A stretch of 64,000 nt of DNA, taken from positions 18,836,501 through 18,900,500 of the forward strand of contig JAMPIT010000379.1 of assembly GCA_026261815.1 (NCBI GenBank). The letters are read 5' to 3'. This DNA comes from Monarcha castaneiventris obscurior. Taxonomy: Eukaryota; Chordata; Aves; Passeriformes; Monarchidae. The first letter of the stretch is position 1. Each line of letters starts with the position of its first letter. The notes beneath the pieces are model-generated. The model ran no database searches, was not told the DNA's origin, and saw nothing but the letters and a program-made list of their open reading frames with translations. Positions 25,401 to 39,069 of the stretch are shown here, one piece after another. The translations under genes and the position numbers were made by a program.

Positions 25401-27777
25401 GCAATGGCAATATTCTCTTCAATTTTACAAAAGCAAAATCCCTGCTACATGGTGAAAAACAGGTGCAAAGCCTTCAGTCATCCCCAACTCGTGCACAGAG
25501 CATCTCCAGAACAGATAAAGTTTGAATGGGTATTTATAGAAGATGAACATGATAGCCTGCACCCAGAGGAACCCAGATACTGTATAAGAAATTTAAGCAT
25601 GTAATATCACTTCCTTGCTGATACTTTAGTATTCGTTACATGTTCATGTAACAGTAGGCTTTTAATATTAGCTAATAATGGGGAATGACTTCATTAGCAT
25701 TTAAGGAAGGAATTGAAAGTGTTTTGCATGGTATAATTCAGTAGCCAATTGTCTCTCTAGAAGATACTTTTCAACTTTACACTCTGCGCTCTTAGGGGAT
25801 TGCTGTACAGACCAAAGAGCAAGAAGAAACATTTCTGTTATCCTCTTTTTCTTGAATACTGGAGAAATGTATTATTTATGTAGCCCCCTTCATCATGGAA
25901 GTTCTCAAAATGCTTTTCAGCACTTCCATTTTCATTGACAATATTTGGAGATAAGGGATGAAAGCTGTTATTTAAACATTGTTTTCCCAGAGTTGTATAG
26001 CCAATAAGACTGCAGATCAGCGAGTTACTTATGCAAATCTCCAGAAAAAGGTACTGATTTCTGATGACTGCTGCAGCACACTGAACTGTGCTATTTCCTT
26101 CCAGGCAGAAAATTCTCTTTCCTTTCACTTTTGTGCCTCATAGAAGCAATTTTTGAAGACCATTCATCCGTTACAGACTGCCACTCTGCTTGTTAAGCAG
26201 AGTTTCTAGTGGGATAACACACTATGCAAATACATTTTGTGTAAGTTTTCTAGGTCCTCCAAGTCCACTCTTTGTTTGCATTTCTATTCCCCCATCCTCC
26301 TGTAGCATTCTTGGTCTGGCAAAGACAGGGACTGGTACTTGTTTTGCAAGTGTATTTGCAAGTGAATTTTTTAGTGTAAAATTTTTGAGTTTAAAGTTAT
26401 GTCCCTTTTGGTAGCACAGTATTTCTTAACTACTGTCTTGAACGTTAATTTGGAGTCTGACAGGTTGCATATCTCAAATAACTGCATATGATTTCTTAAG
26501 CCAACTACTAGGCAGAATTCTAGAAAGAAGAAAACTTTAGCACTGTTCTGAGGTCAGTGTCCAAATGAATGCCCATCTTCCTGTGGGTGCTTTAATTTCC
26601 TGCAGCAATGGGAGAAAAAGAAGTGTCAAAAACATTCCAAGTTTCCTCTGCTTTCCAGACTGAGTAATCTGAACACTGTGTATTTTTTGATCCTAAGGCA
26701 CCCCCTGAGCACTTCATTTGGGTGTCCAAGCATGTTTCTGGCAAGTGAGCTCTTCTAGCCAGCTCCTCTCGAGAGGAGCAGTTGCCTGTGTCTCTGTGCT
26801 TAGTAGTGATTCATTACACTCTCAGGGCTGATCTTCAGTGTCATCTTTCATAATTCTATTCTTGTATGAATTTTGATGGCAAGTATGAAGTTTCTGAATT
26901 TGGGTGGGGTTTTTTGTGTATGGAATGGCTATCAGCAGGGTCAGAGTTGCAATCTTTGCTTTCAGTGAAACGATGTCTGTGAATACTGCTGAGGACTGGG
27001 ACAGTTTCATACATGAGTGTTAAACTGTTGCTGAGGCTTTTTGTGCATATTTGGCTTATGTCAACTTGTTCTTCTGAACGAGGCAAAACGCGTTCTGGGA
27101 ATTGTTGTGGGTTAGATGCCATTTCCCAGTAGATGATTTGAATGTTGTTTAGAAAATAAATTCTCCTTTTAGTTTACCTGACTCTCCTTTGATGTGGCTG
27201 CTGTTGAGGCAGGCCAGATTTTTAGCTAATTTGTCTGGCTTTTCTCTGTTCAAACTGCTGAAAACAGTGGAAGCTTTCTATGCATCCTGTGATACCTGTC
27301 TGTCAGCTAATGTTGCTTCTATGACATTCTTCTTGAACACTTAATCATGTCTGCTATTTGTTCTGTTGAAGAAACTTCAAATTCCCATCCCCCTTTCTGA
27401 AGTATTCCTGTTCTGCTCGTAGAACAGTAATTTCAGTAAAGTGCTCTACTTTGTGATTCTTTTTGAGCATATTTGAAAGCCTTTTGAAGGAAAGCAGAAA
27501 TATTTAGGAGTATTGTGGTTTTCATAGTAACAGGTGTAGATACTTTCAGTAGTTTTACTTTCTACATGTGGGTTTTTTTGTGAGAGATGTGAAAATCCAA
27601 GGTAAGTCATAATTTAGCACCTTAAATTTCTGGATTATCCCTATATAGTGCTAATTTATAATGTAATTAACATTCTGATAACAGTGGCCAAAATATTAGA
27701 CTTTTATTTTGTCACCAAGACTCCTCTGTTGTAAGAGATCCTTTTGTAAGTAAGGACATAGATGTGGAGGTTGGAAA

Positions 27778-27828
27778 GTTGTTAATAGGAGTTAAATAGG
27801 AGTTAATTGTTGTTAATAAGAGTTAAAT
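27778..27828. repeat. Imperfect short tandem duplication
   Basis: GTTGTTAATAGGAGTTAAAT at 27778-27797 recurs at 27809-27828 with one mismatch (period 31), with a partial AGGAGTTAAT copy between. Confidence 0.85.
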
Positions 27829-30800
27829 GTCACCAGAAGAATGGGAGGGGGGATCTAGTGCGTGTCCTTCTGGATGAGTCAAATATAAGCTGTAAAAACT
27901 TAATTGTATACATATAGTCATGCTGATACACGTTGTCAGTTTGTCCAGTGGCTGACTTTTTCTCTCTTCTTCCACATGAAGTGCCATCTCTGTGGAACTA
28001 ACAAGTGTCAGCCTATGAGTGAAGGAGTAGTTCCTTTTACAAAGATTAGTAGTAGCAAAATTTGAGTTACCCAAAGTAAAGGTACCCATGATCTCCACTC
28101 TGAACTTTTCCTCTCCTTTTTTCTTTCCTGCATGTGTATGTATTTGGGTATTAATTAGGTGCTTCTATCTTACAGTTTGGGCATAAAGACTCCTTACACA
28201 AGTTAAGGAACAAAGGCTTCTGTGTTGGTTTTGTTTTGTATTGTTTTTCTTATAGATTTCTACTGTTCTCTCCAACTAGCCAGCTTACTGAAAGCCAAAA
28301 TCTTATACTTGTCTTGAAGGCTGTTTATATCTAACCCAGCTGATGTATCACTAAAGGAAAAAGTATTCAGAGAAGCATGAAAAGATTCAGTAGGATTAAA
28401 TAGCAAAGTGTAAGGGTTTATTCCATGCAGGAGCAGCCTTTGAAAGCTAAAAGCAAGCTAAAGAAAGAGGCATTAATTGTGGGAAGTTAATGTAAAATGG
28501 GAATCATAAGAGATAATTTTTCAAATCCTTTCAGCTACTGAAAGCATTGAATCAGAGGTCTTAGGTTTACAAGTGATCAAGTATAAAGAGAGATAGAAAA
28601 GAAGCCTATTAGGGATAAAGGAAAATTGTTGAGGTGGCTGTTACATACCTGCCCACAATCAGCTGAGTGTGAAAAGAGTCTCTGCTCTCCTACCCTTGAG
28701 GATGACTTCTAGACACATTTGACCAGAATTGTTGCTTATTTAATGTGGCATGAATGACATCTGAGAGTGAGACAGAGTTGAAGTCAGTATCCATGTGGTT
28801 CTATATATAAAGAAGGTTGCATGCAAGGCCTTGCTGAATGTTGGCTTGTCTGTTAACTGAAAGGGCTAACTCTTCACAAGTTTAATTTAAATTTTATTCC
28901 TTCAAGCACTTGAATGTTCAAAACTGAACCAAGGCAGTACACCAGTTACTTTCGTTTTTCTCCTTCCCTATTTACTGATTGCTTCCAGAGCTTCACATCA
29001 AACTTAATGAAAACATAATTCTCTCTTGTGTAGTCGTTTGCTTGATTTCACCTGGGAAATCTGCACACAGCTATAACTGATGATAACCAATTACTCCTGA
29101 AGCATCCTTTGTCATCCTCTAAAAATTCTTTTGTCTCTGAAAACAAGAGGAATAAACAAAGACTGGAATAAGCGCTAAAGTTCCAACTGAGTGCCTCACC
29201 CTGTGCACTTGGGTATTCCACAGCACACTTACTTGACTGTGCACATGTGCATGTCCTTTCCATGGAAACTGGAATGATGGTGCAGAGAATGGGAATGCCT
29301 AGGTCTCATCCTGACATTTAATCATGACAAGTCTGCAAAGTAATTGTGAAACATGCAACTTTAATATTTTGGTCTCACTGACTGGCACATTTTGCTTTTT
29401 TATCTACAGGTAGACTTCTTTTTTTTTTAAATTTCTTATACTTTTAAAAATGACAAAAGCTAGTCTGCTACCTGCACTGAGTAATACTTCAACCCTTTCA
29501 TTTGCTGGAGCAGGTCCAGTAGGATCTATCAGAAAGCATGGTTTAGCCCTAGTTTTCTGATGAAAATGTGTTTTGGCAAGTAGTTTCTATTTCCACAATT
29601 GCTTGGAAGAGAATGTACTTGATGCTTTCCCATATAGCTGAGGCTGTATAAAAAGTACAGATTTACGCTTACAAGGCTTATCTCAACGTGCAAACTTTCT
29701 ACCAGGTGCTTTGAGGGAACTAAAATTGTGTTCCTTCAAGAAACCCATTTCAGAAAGAAAGGAGTTAACCAAATTGTTATTTGTAGTTTTCACTACTCAA
29801 AGTGTCTTTTTGAAAAGATACTTCACCTAATAACTGAAATAATTCTGACTCCTTCCTCAAGCTTCCTGGGAGAAGACACAGGCAAGAGAGTTTTTTTTAT
29901 TCAAGGGAGATTTTTCTACAAGCCTTTGATGAAGTCCACTTATTTCTATGGAACATTTGTGGTATTCTTCTCATCTTCAGATGGCATCTGTGACAAATTT
30001 TCTAGTCTTTTTCTCTTACTATGTGTTTATAAGCTACCAAAAAGAGTGAAATTTATTTATGCCACATTGTTGGATGAACTTGCTTAAAAAAACCCAGGCG
30101 TTACTCAAATTTAAATTAAACTGTTCACTGTTCCATCTTCCATGCTTCTGTACTCTTCACTTAAATTTTTTTGGAATAGCAAGGAAATTACAGAAGCTAA
30201 AAGAAAGAAACCAAGCTAATCTAAGATAGTCTACAAAAAAGGGTGAATATAGTGACTTAGTTTCCGAGATCTGTTGATCTGATAAATCCCAGGCAAAACA
30301 GTAGAAAAAGCAAAGCTGTAAGTGTAAAGTATATTGAAGGACAGGATTATAATTCATGCAAATCACTGATGGCTAGTGAAAAAAGATCCTGTCAAAGAGA
30401 CCCTGACATGCTGGCTTCACGTATTTTGGAGGTTACAAGAAATACATTATTAAGCCTATTTTACTCAGTGAAAACTGAAGTTGAAGCTATTTCCCATATT
30501 CCAGGCAAACACAGTGGTAGTTTCAGCACTGTTCAACATTCAGATGTGTTCAGTTCATACCTATGATTTACCCGCTGCAGCTTTTTTCGTACCATGTGTG
30601 ATGACTGACTTCCCAAAAAGTAGTTCATAGTGGTATTTATATCAGTCCTGGCCCAGATGGTAAGCAGCTCCACCTGTGTCCACAGTGAAAAGACTCCTAA
30701 AAGATGGAGTTGAGTCTTACCTCCTCAGAAAATACCAGTATCTATTTGAAGGAAAATGCCTTTTTTCCCTTTTTTTCTTCTGTCTCTGCAACCGTTTGCA

Positions 30801-33800
30801 ATATTTGTAAGTGTTCCCTTGCCTTTCTGTATCTTCCCTGACTACCATCCTGCTTCCTCACCTGCCCCACAAAGAAATAAAAGCAAGAGGGAAGTTTTTC
30901 CTGCAGCAGAGAGTAGAAACAGAATTCAGAAGTGCTCAAAAGAGCTGTGAATAACTGGAGAACTGCATGATTTCACACAGCTTCTGATTTGCACCAGTTG
31001 GAAAAAATTGTTTACTGATAACTTACCTTGACACAAATCTTTCTTTTGAAATAAAATTCTGAAACCAAAGAAATGCAAAATAAGTTTACTTGTTCAACAG
31101 TGTTGGTACTCAGAATATATAAGTATAGCAAATTTCTCCACAGCATCTTAAAAATACTTCTTCATAAGGTTCTCTAAGAGTGTTTGTTAGATGAATTCAA
31201 AGGCAGCACAAAGCAGATTAAGAGTTTTCCCAGACTATCTAAAAAACCTGCATGACTAGTGCTGTTTCGTGTGTTTGCGTGTAATGCACCTGTGGTCCTG
31301 TTCATTGCAAACTTATGTAATAAATCCACTAAAATGGTCTTGCTGTAAAACTATCAAACTGTTGAAACACTGAAACTGGACATTTCTGTTTCTTTTCATA
31401 TGACTCATCACTTTGTTTGCCTCATTTAAATGTTTTACAGCTCATTAATTTCTTGTCATTATTTTGTGTGTCTTAGTTCTTTCTACTTTGTTTGTACTGG
31501 ACAATAAGAACTTTGTTTTATTTGTCTTTTTGCATTTTGAACTTTGGTACAGGCTGTTCTCCATTTCAGCTCCTTGTTCCATCTACAACAGAGTAAGATT
31601 CTTCCAGACATCAGTGTGTTGCCTAAACTCAAGAGGGTGGTTTAATGTCCCACTATCTTCCCTACTCCTCTTGCAGGAGATACAGTGAAATCCTGCCTGC
31701 TGTGAGAACAGACTGCCAGCTGTGCTGCATGCATGTTACCTAGTAGCATGACAAGAACCTCTTGTATCTGTTGCAGTCAGAGGATGCTGACTGGGTCTTT
31801 CAAGTTAATTACTGAAAATGACACATGAAGCACAAGATGAAAAAATGCCAAGAGAAATCTCACCAATTATAATGGACGAGATCTTTCAAGAAGTCTCTGA
31901 GAAGCAGCTTAAAAACAAAAAAAACCAAGCCAAGACAAACCAAAAAACACTAAACAACCCCCAAACACCAAACAGAAAGTCCCCAATCCCTCCCACTTTA
32001 GAACATACTTATTTTTCAGTGCTGTGGCCAGAACACCATATGAGAGTTCCTTTTGCAGAATCCTTTGTTTTCAGCCTCTAGCAGTTCCAGATTGCTCTGG
32101 GTTTGTGTCCCTCCCCCTTCTTGTTTTCACTCAAAGAGCAAATATGAAGGTCAGCTCTGGGTTCAGACCATATGTCTGAGTGATTGTTTTGTCCTATACA
32201 TCTACTGCGTTTTCTCCTAGCTTCCTTTACGAATTCCTAGGATGAGGAAACCTCTCCAGAAAAATGCATAATTAAGTCATTTTTTTCAGATGCTATTAAC
32301 AGACACAATTTCTTATTAGTTTTTTATTTTACTACTTCAAAAATTCTTTTAAAATGAAAACCTTATTTCAATGTCTGCTTGCCCTTTGTGTTCCAAAGGT
32401 TTGCTTGTGGGCCAGTTTATAAAGGAGATCATGGTTCTGCCTCTTGTACTTTGCTACTGAGCTTGTAGGTATGGTATATATGTAAGACTTTATTAGATAG
32501 AATATGTATGGGTATTAAAAGCAAAATGCATAACAGCCTTTGAGCTATCATCAAGCTGAAGGCCAGAGAATGTGTGTTCTTGCAAGCTTAGGAGTTAAGT
32601 ATGCAAATCCTCAGCTTCTTTTGAGATACTATGTATTTTGACTGTATGGGTAGAATCTGATGAGAATTCAGCCAGTGAAAATTCTCCAGTAAAGTTAATT
32701 AAAGCTGGTATCCTGAGAACACTTTGCATTAATTTTGTATCAGATTATACTTCTACTTTCTGCAACCTTAATTAATCAAATCTTAATGGTTACTCAATCT
32801 ATAGCACTGTTTGGGGCTTAAAAATATCAAGAGGTATGTTCCTAATTGAATGCTGGTATGTGGGAGGGGAGGGATAGGTAGATATTGGTCCCCTCTTCTA
32901 AAGGGAAAATAGATTCTGAGCAGAAGGCAGAGAAAGAGGCAAAGGGCAGCTGGTCCTTCAGGACAAAGAAATGGCAGCAGAAGGGAGGCAGCAAAGTAAT
33001 TAACAGGTCTTTCTCCAGATGAGAAGGTGGCCTTTACTGTGCCTAATTACATAGACAGTAATTTAAAACATGCTGTCTTGTCTCACAGTTGGATCTTTCA
33101 GTGCCTGGTTTATGCAAGCAGCCTCCTGGAGTCTCAGGCCTGTAAGCAGAAACCCAGGTAGTCTTTGCCTGAGACCACAAGCTGAGAGGACAGATTTCTT
33201 GTGAAGGGTTAGAACTCTCATCCTTTGTTGATTAATGTTGTAGTTTAATCCTTTGTAGATTAATGGCTTTGGCCTGTAATGTTACTGTTTTGCATTGTAC
33301 CAGGATAAAAAGGAGTATCAGTTTCAGTGTAAACGTGGGCTCCAGTGAGTAGAAAGCTAAAATCTGATTTTACAAACTCTGTGCAGATGTATCATTAAAT
33401 GGAAAATATTTAGTTACTTGTACTGTATGTCAGGAATGGGCAAGTCTAGAGCAGGCCGTACTAAGGGAATCGTCTTGCTAAGACTCAGTTGTGTGTCAAA
33501 GTTGAGGGCTATATTTCACCTATGACATGGTGATCACTTTTTAAACTCATTAATCATGGATTAATCAGTGTTCCTGTACCCTTTGCTTCTCCAGTGCTTT
33601 TAATGAGACTGGACTCTTGAGCCAAGAAAATATCTGGAAACTATATGCAACCTTTAGGAAACTGAATTCAAGACTCTGATCTTTCCTATTTTACTTAAAA
33701 ACAGTAAGTATCTAAAACTGCTGGCCAGACTTTGTATATGCATACCATCTGTCTCACCTAAGATCTGGTAAGTAGGACTCTCTGATCTTGAACTTGCTAA

Positions 33801-33874
33801 GAGGCACCAGTGTGCCATCACAATCATTCAGGCAGCTGCTGCAAAAGAGATATTTTGACATAACAACTCAAGTT

Positions 33875-34302
33875 TAGTGGAGGCTACAAAAAACATGAGG
33901 CTGGAGCACATGGTGCACAAGCAGAGACTGCAGGACCTGGGTTTGGCCAGCATGAGGAAGACACTACAAGGAGATGTAACAGCACTACCTGAGGAGGCAT
34001 TGTGGAGATGTTATAGACTTTTCTTGGAGGTCTGCAACAAAATGATAAGTGGCAATGGTCACAAGCTGCAATACGAGAAATTTCAGCTAGATGGAAGGAA
34101 AAGCTTCCCTTTAAAAAATGGTTTAGCACTGGTACAGCTTGGCAAAATGCTTGGGGAACCTCCAGACTTGGAGATACTCCAAATTCATCTGAAGTCCCTG
34201 AGCAACCAGACTGAAGTTTGAGGTTAGCCTACCTATGAGCAAGTGGTTGTTGGACTTGATGGCCTCCAGATACCCCTTACAAAGTTTTTCTGTGATTCAA
34301 AG
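33875..34302 (+). mobile_element. CR1 LINE fragment, ORF2 C-terminus and 3' end
   Basis: An open frame at 33877-34221 translates to the diverged C-terminal end of CR1 ORF2. Segments RLEHMVHKQRLQDLGLASM and GNGHKLQYEKFQLD align in order with the family's GLEH...RLRELGLFS and GNGHKL...F.LDIRK pattern. After the stop, GTTGGACTTGATGGCCTCCAG and TTTTTCTGTGATTC correspond to the CR1 3' UTR and tail region. It lies in PKIA intron 1 in the sense orientation and is 5'-truncated. The frame is still open but lacks the reverse-transcriptase core, so it is non-functional. Confidence 0.85.
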
Positions 34303-37300
34303 AGTGGTGGTTTACTAGATGTACCCATACAGACCTATCAGTCCTGACTCAGGATCCAAGTTTAACTCAAAAACCTGTGTGGAGATAGGGAAGAAGTGAA
34401 TCTCACTGCTCATCTTCCATATAATAGCTTCATTCCAAGGAAGGGGGAGACTTGGAATCCAGACTGTCCTCAGTCTCAAGGAACCCATGGACACAGCCTC
34501 CAGTATAAAAGGTATGTTGAAACTGTTGGAACCACACTTGTTTTCCTTCTGGTCCTGTGCCTTTTTGCAGATGAGGATGCCTAACTCTTTAGTCTTATGA
34601 CTTGTGTGCTGAAGACCAGGAAACCTCCACTTCTGCTCCTTAGATTAAGTGCGTTGATTTTAATGGTCTCTGGAGTGAAATACGTGAGCAATTCTGGAAG
34701 TCCTCTTAGCTTTTAGTGTTATGCTTAAGACAAGCTTTTCCATCACACAGTGCTTATTTCACAGGAATAAGCTGATGTGTAAGATCATGCAAGAAACAGA
34801 GCTTCAGTTACACCTGAGAGTGTCCAAATGCAGCCGAGCAATGCTCAAGTGCCAAGATGAAATGGGTCTCAAACTCCTATGTGTAGAAGAGAGTGATGGC
34901 AAGCTGCTTTTCTCCTGAACCTGCAAGATGTGACCACAGTCTTTTTTTGTGATGACTTTTTTTTCCATATGCTGCCACATGTGAAATTCTTACTAAGACA
35001 ATGAGATATGAGCAAAATAAGCAATTCCATATTTAGGTATTAATGACTTTGTCATTATTTAATGTACCTTACTCTGGTGCAGAAAAACACAGATATGTGA
35101 CAACAGGCCTTGCAAACTAAATTTATCCTTCTATAAAATCCACCCACGTAGAAGATATTCAAGAAAAGCTCCATCACATGCTGAAATCTGTGAAAATAAA
35201 AGAACCCTGGGAAGTAAATTAATTTAAATTAATAACAGTAATAACAGTTCATATTGTACTGGGGGGGGTAATGACACAAGAAACCATAGAAATCCATTAA
35301 AGAGTGTAGAATTTCAAGACTCTTCGGGGGTTCTTTAGTGTTTTGGTTTTTGGTTCATTTTTTAATTTTTTAACGGAGAATATTGTCAGCATTATTCTAG
35401 GAGACCCTGTAGCTTCTTCTCTTGAAGTGTATTCACTTTAAACAACTGCCAAAGTCTTTCTGTACAAACCTGTTAAGGAAAGATAGTGAAAAATATTCTT
35501 TCTCAATAGAGATCTGGATAAGATTTTCATGATTCTCAGAAAAAAAAAAAATTTGGTAATATTGTTGCCAGTGGCATGACATGAAGTAATCACTTTGTAT
35601 AGAGCACAGGTTTTTTTTATTTATGCATGCTGCAGTATTATAGTTTATACATTGTTTTTCCTATTTGTAATTTTATACTTTGTTTTTCCTAGTTCCTCCT
35701 TGCTTTTTTATAACAAAACTATCATTGGATTTTATCTTCTTAATTCTGTCCCGATCTATTTGGTGTTAACCATGATCAGCACAATATTTTCCAGTCTTCA
35801 AAGCAAATAGAAATACCCTTGTGACATAGCATGTTTGTGGCTCTGTGTGTTTTAAGGAAAAATATATTCAGCCTTATAATGGCATAATGAGAGTAATTTT
35901 ATTAATGAAGCATGTGAGCTGACTTGAAGTACTTATTCTTCTAGATGTACCTCATCAGGATTTGTTTCTAAGAACCTTCTTAACTAGTATCAGGCATGGT
36001 TCTGTCTCTGGACCTCCTCTGCTCTGTTACTGTTGTTTTAGAGTACCCAAGAATAGTAGGAGCAATGCAGAAAAAAGAACATAATATGAAGTTGAACAGA
36101 ACAAAAAACTGTCTGAATCTAGTATGGTTTTGCTTTAAAAGACTTGGTTGTTACTGTTGTAACATCTGAAAGACATAATGCTGTGCTGCTTCATTAAAAC
36201 TTCATGCAGTAACATTAGAGCTCAGTGGAATCTTTGATTACCCACTTAATAATCAAACTAAACCAGTTTGCCTGTGTTGGCAGTGTAACTATAGTCTGTA
36301 TTTAATCAAGTTACAGGTGGTGGTTTGTTTTGTTAGTTTATCTGGGTTATTTTTTCTAGAGGTTGTCATTTAACCAGAAAGTTAACTGAAATTGTTCCAA
36401 CTAAACTTCATTGGGTAAGAAGCAGTTGTTTGGTCTTTTTTGTTATAAGTGGAAGAGGTGTGCTTGTGTTTCATGGAATTATGGAGGGTTGGTGTGATTT
36501 TTAACAGTAAACAAACCCCCTTCTTTCTGCTTATATTCCTAGAGCAAACATGGTGAATGCCTTTTCCATTTCTACTGTTTTTATCATGAGGATGGCATAG
36601 CACTTAATTTATCCTTGTTTTCATATAAATATCCTGTTTCGATTGTCAGACTCGGAGAATCTGTTTACATGTTCTCAGCAGTCCAGCTATATCTTTTTTA
36701 AGAAAAGGAAAAAAATCCTTCAGTTTTGTTTTTTTGGTTTTTTGGGGGTTTTTTTGTGGGGAAATTTTGACTGTTTGATTTTACTTTCTGTTGAGCCCAT
36801 TAGTTTTTGAAGTCCCTTAAACTGCATCCTGGAGTAGGCCGAACAAGAGGAGAACTTATGAAAAATAGCTTTAATGAACCTAAGAATCATTATGTTATGT
36901 GATACATGTGGAGTTTAAGGCAATAACCAGACTTGACTTAACAGATAAGTTTGTTTCATTTGGCGTATGAGTCAAACGGCTCAAAGATTTGTAGTGATTC
37001 CCAAAAAACGTCTTGTCACATGTGGATCACTGCTGTCTGGTTACAAATGTGTTAATCCTGTAATGACATCATGAAAAATAGCCCTGTGGAAAGGAGGGGA
37101 CACATGTCAAGGCATGTGGATTCAGCAGTGCTTCACACTGGAATGAGGTGCCCAGAGTTTGTGAGTCTTCCTCTGAAGGTCACCTCTGGGGAAACAGTTT
37201 TTTATTGCAGTTAGTCTTCCAGATTCTTGATATATTTTTTTTTCCTTTCAGTGCTTTGCATGTTCAAACTTTTATATTTCATAATTAATAACATAATTTT

Positions 37301-39069
37301 TTAAATTTCATTGATTTTAATATTTGAGTGCTAATATTTGAATAATCCTCATAGGGGGTTGAGCAAGAAAAGTGGCAAAATACAAGAGGGAGAAAATATT
37401 GCTTGGTTCTGAAAATAATACTTTAAAGATATTCCCAACAAAGGGTTAACAAGCAAATTACTTAGGGGGAGTAGAAGCATTTTGTGAAGAAAGATTTAAA
37501 ACAGACTTTGAGTTTGAGCATGGTATAGTTAAGATGTGTCTTATCAGAATGTTATTTTGTTCAGACTGCTGAAAAGCTTTTCTGAACTGAAGACACATCG
37601 TCTTTCCATTTTTAGCTTGGCTCTGATTTCATTGGAGTCTGATGAAAACAAATATGGAATGTTATCTGTTGTGCAAATATCAGTGCTATTTGTTTGAAAA
37701 TACTGGCAATGTTTCTGCTGGATCATGAGGAGGCAGCTGTAGGTATAAGGTATGTAGTAGCAATGGAAAATTTTGTTAAAGGGAAGCATAGAAAAGATAA
37801 TTCTTGGTGGTTGAGATAGCAAATTTCAAATATATGGCACTAAAAGTTAAAATTTACTTACCTAAAGGTTACCCGTGGAGCACATGTTCGGTGAAGCTTT
37901 TAATCCAGTTGTAAATAGCCATGTTAGAAAATGCGGGCATTAACTGGTTAGGAGTAGAAAAAAAAATGTCTTTGCCTTCTCTCTCCTGACCCTCCATATT
38001 TCTTCCCTTAATGTTTTTTAAAGTCTGACTGAGCTGCAATCTAAGTGGGGTTTTTCTTCATCAATGTTTGGTCTTGAAATTTGCATTTTATCTTCAAATT
38101 TCATGGGTGGTATCCTAAATTTTAACATTACGTTAAGTCAAATTTTCAGAAGTGATAAGAGGGCTTGCATTTGCTAGTTTATTTCACTACTTAATCCTAA
38201 ATACTTTTACAAAGGTTAGTTCATACTAATGTCTGAAGCATAAGGTCCTTTGTAATATCTCATGTTGGTCACCTGAAACTGAGAATATGAGTCTCTATAT
38301 ACTCTAATTATTTACCCAAAGTTGGCATATGGGCAAGTGTTTTCTTTTTACCTATTGTTCTTTTGGAATATTTACTTTATGAACAAGCTAATCAATGCTT
38401 AGAGTAGATCCACAAACAAACATGTTACCTCTTGCAGTGTGTTTGCATTCTTGGCACTTCTGACTCTTCTGAGAGGCATCAGTTCAATTGAATAATACGG
38501 TGTGATCTTCAAAATAACTTGTAATTTAGTTTCTCTAGTGAATGCTTTCTTGGAAGTAGCCTGTAAGTTTGAAAAGCTGGTATATACTCCTCTTTCACCT
38601 TTCTTGGTACAGAAACCTAAAAATGTCAAAGCTAATCTCATGTTAATACTCTTTAAAATAACACAAAAGAGTCATTGTCCTCCCTCATGTAAAACAGGGC
38701 TACAGTCTTGGGGAAAAACACATTGATTCTGGTGTCTATAAAAGTCACGGCTACAGTGATCATGAGCACTGAGTTTTTCTTGGTCTGTGACGGTAGAAGC
38801 TGGTGAGTAGAGAATAGGGCCTTGCTGTCTTATCTCTCGTGGTGTTAACGTGCTTATCCACATAGCCTTTGCTTGGAAAGAGGCTGCCTCCTATCAGCTG
38901 TGAGATACCAGGGGTGAGATCCTCACATGGTTGTGATTTCTAAGTCTTAAGGGAAGTGACAGGAGGGCAGTCTCAGCACTTAGTGGAGTTTAGGGAAGAC
39001 ACTGGAAAGCACAGTAAGTGCTTATGGTCATTTATAGCCACTGAGTATCTTCTGACAGATACGAATTTT
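34303..39069 (+). other. PKIA intron 1, second part
   Basis: AT-rich intronic DNA with no recognised gene. It contains a G8 run at 35261-35268 and T/G-rich stretches at 36725-36765. No frame resembles a known protein. Confidence 0.6.

Larger units (their letters stand above)
18081..33874 (+). other. PKIA intron 1, first part
   Basis: This starts with the splice donor GTGAGC and leaves the CpG island by about 18520. Beyond that it is AT-rich intronic sequence. It holds an AT-rich palindromic stretch at 22371-22408, a short tandem duplication at 27778-27828, and many A or T runs. Open frames up to 119 codons (29728-30087, +) show no recognisable domains. No gene or clear mobile element was recognised. 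Confidence 0.65.

Noticed and set aside
29728..30087. 119-codon plus-strand frame beginning MFLQETHFRKKG
   Set aside because: The first residues look slightly like a LINE endonuclease segment, but the rest does not follow the family and the sequence is AT-rich intron. Treated as chance.
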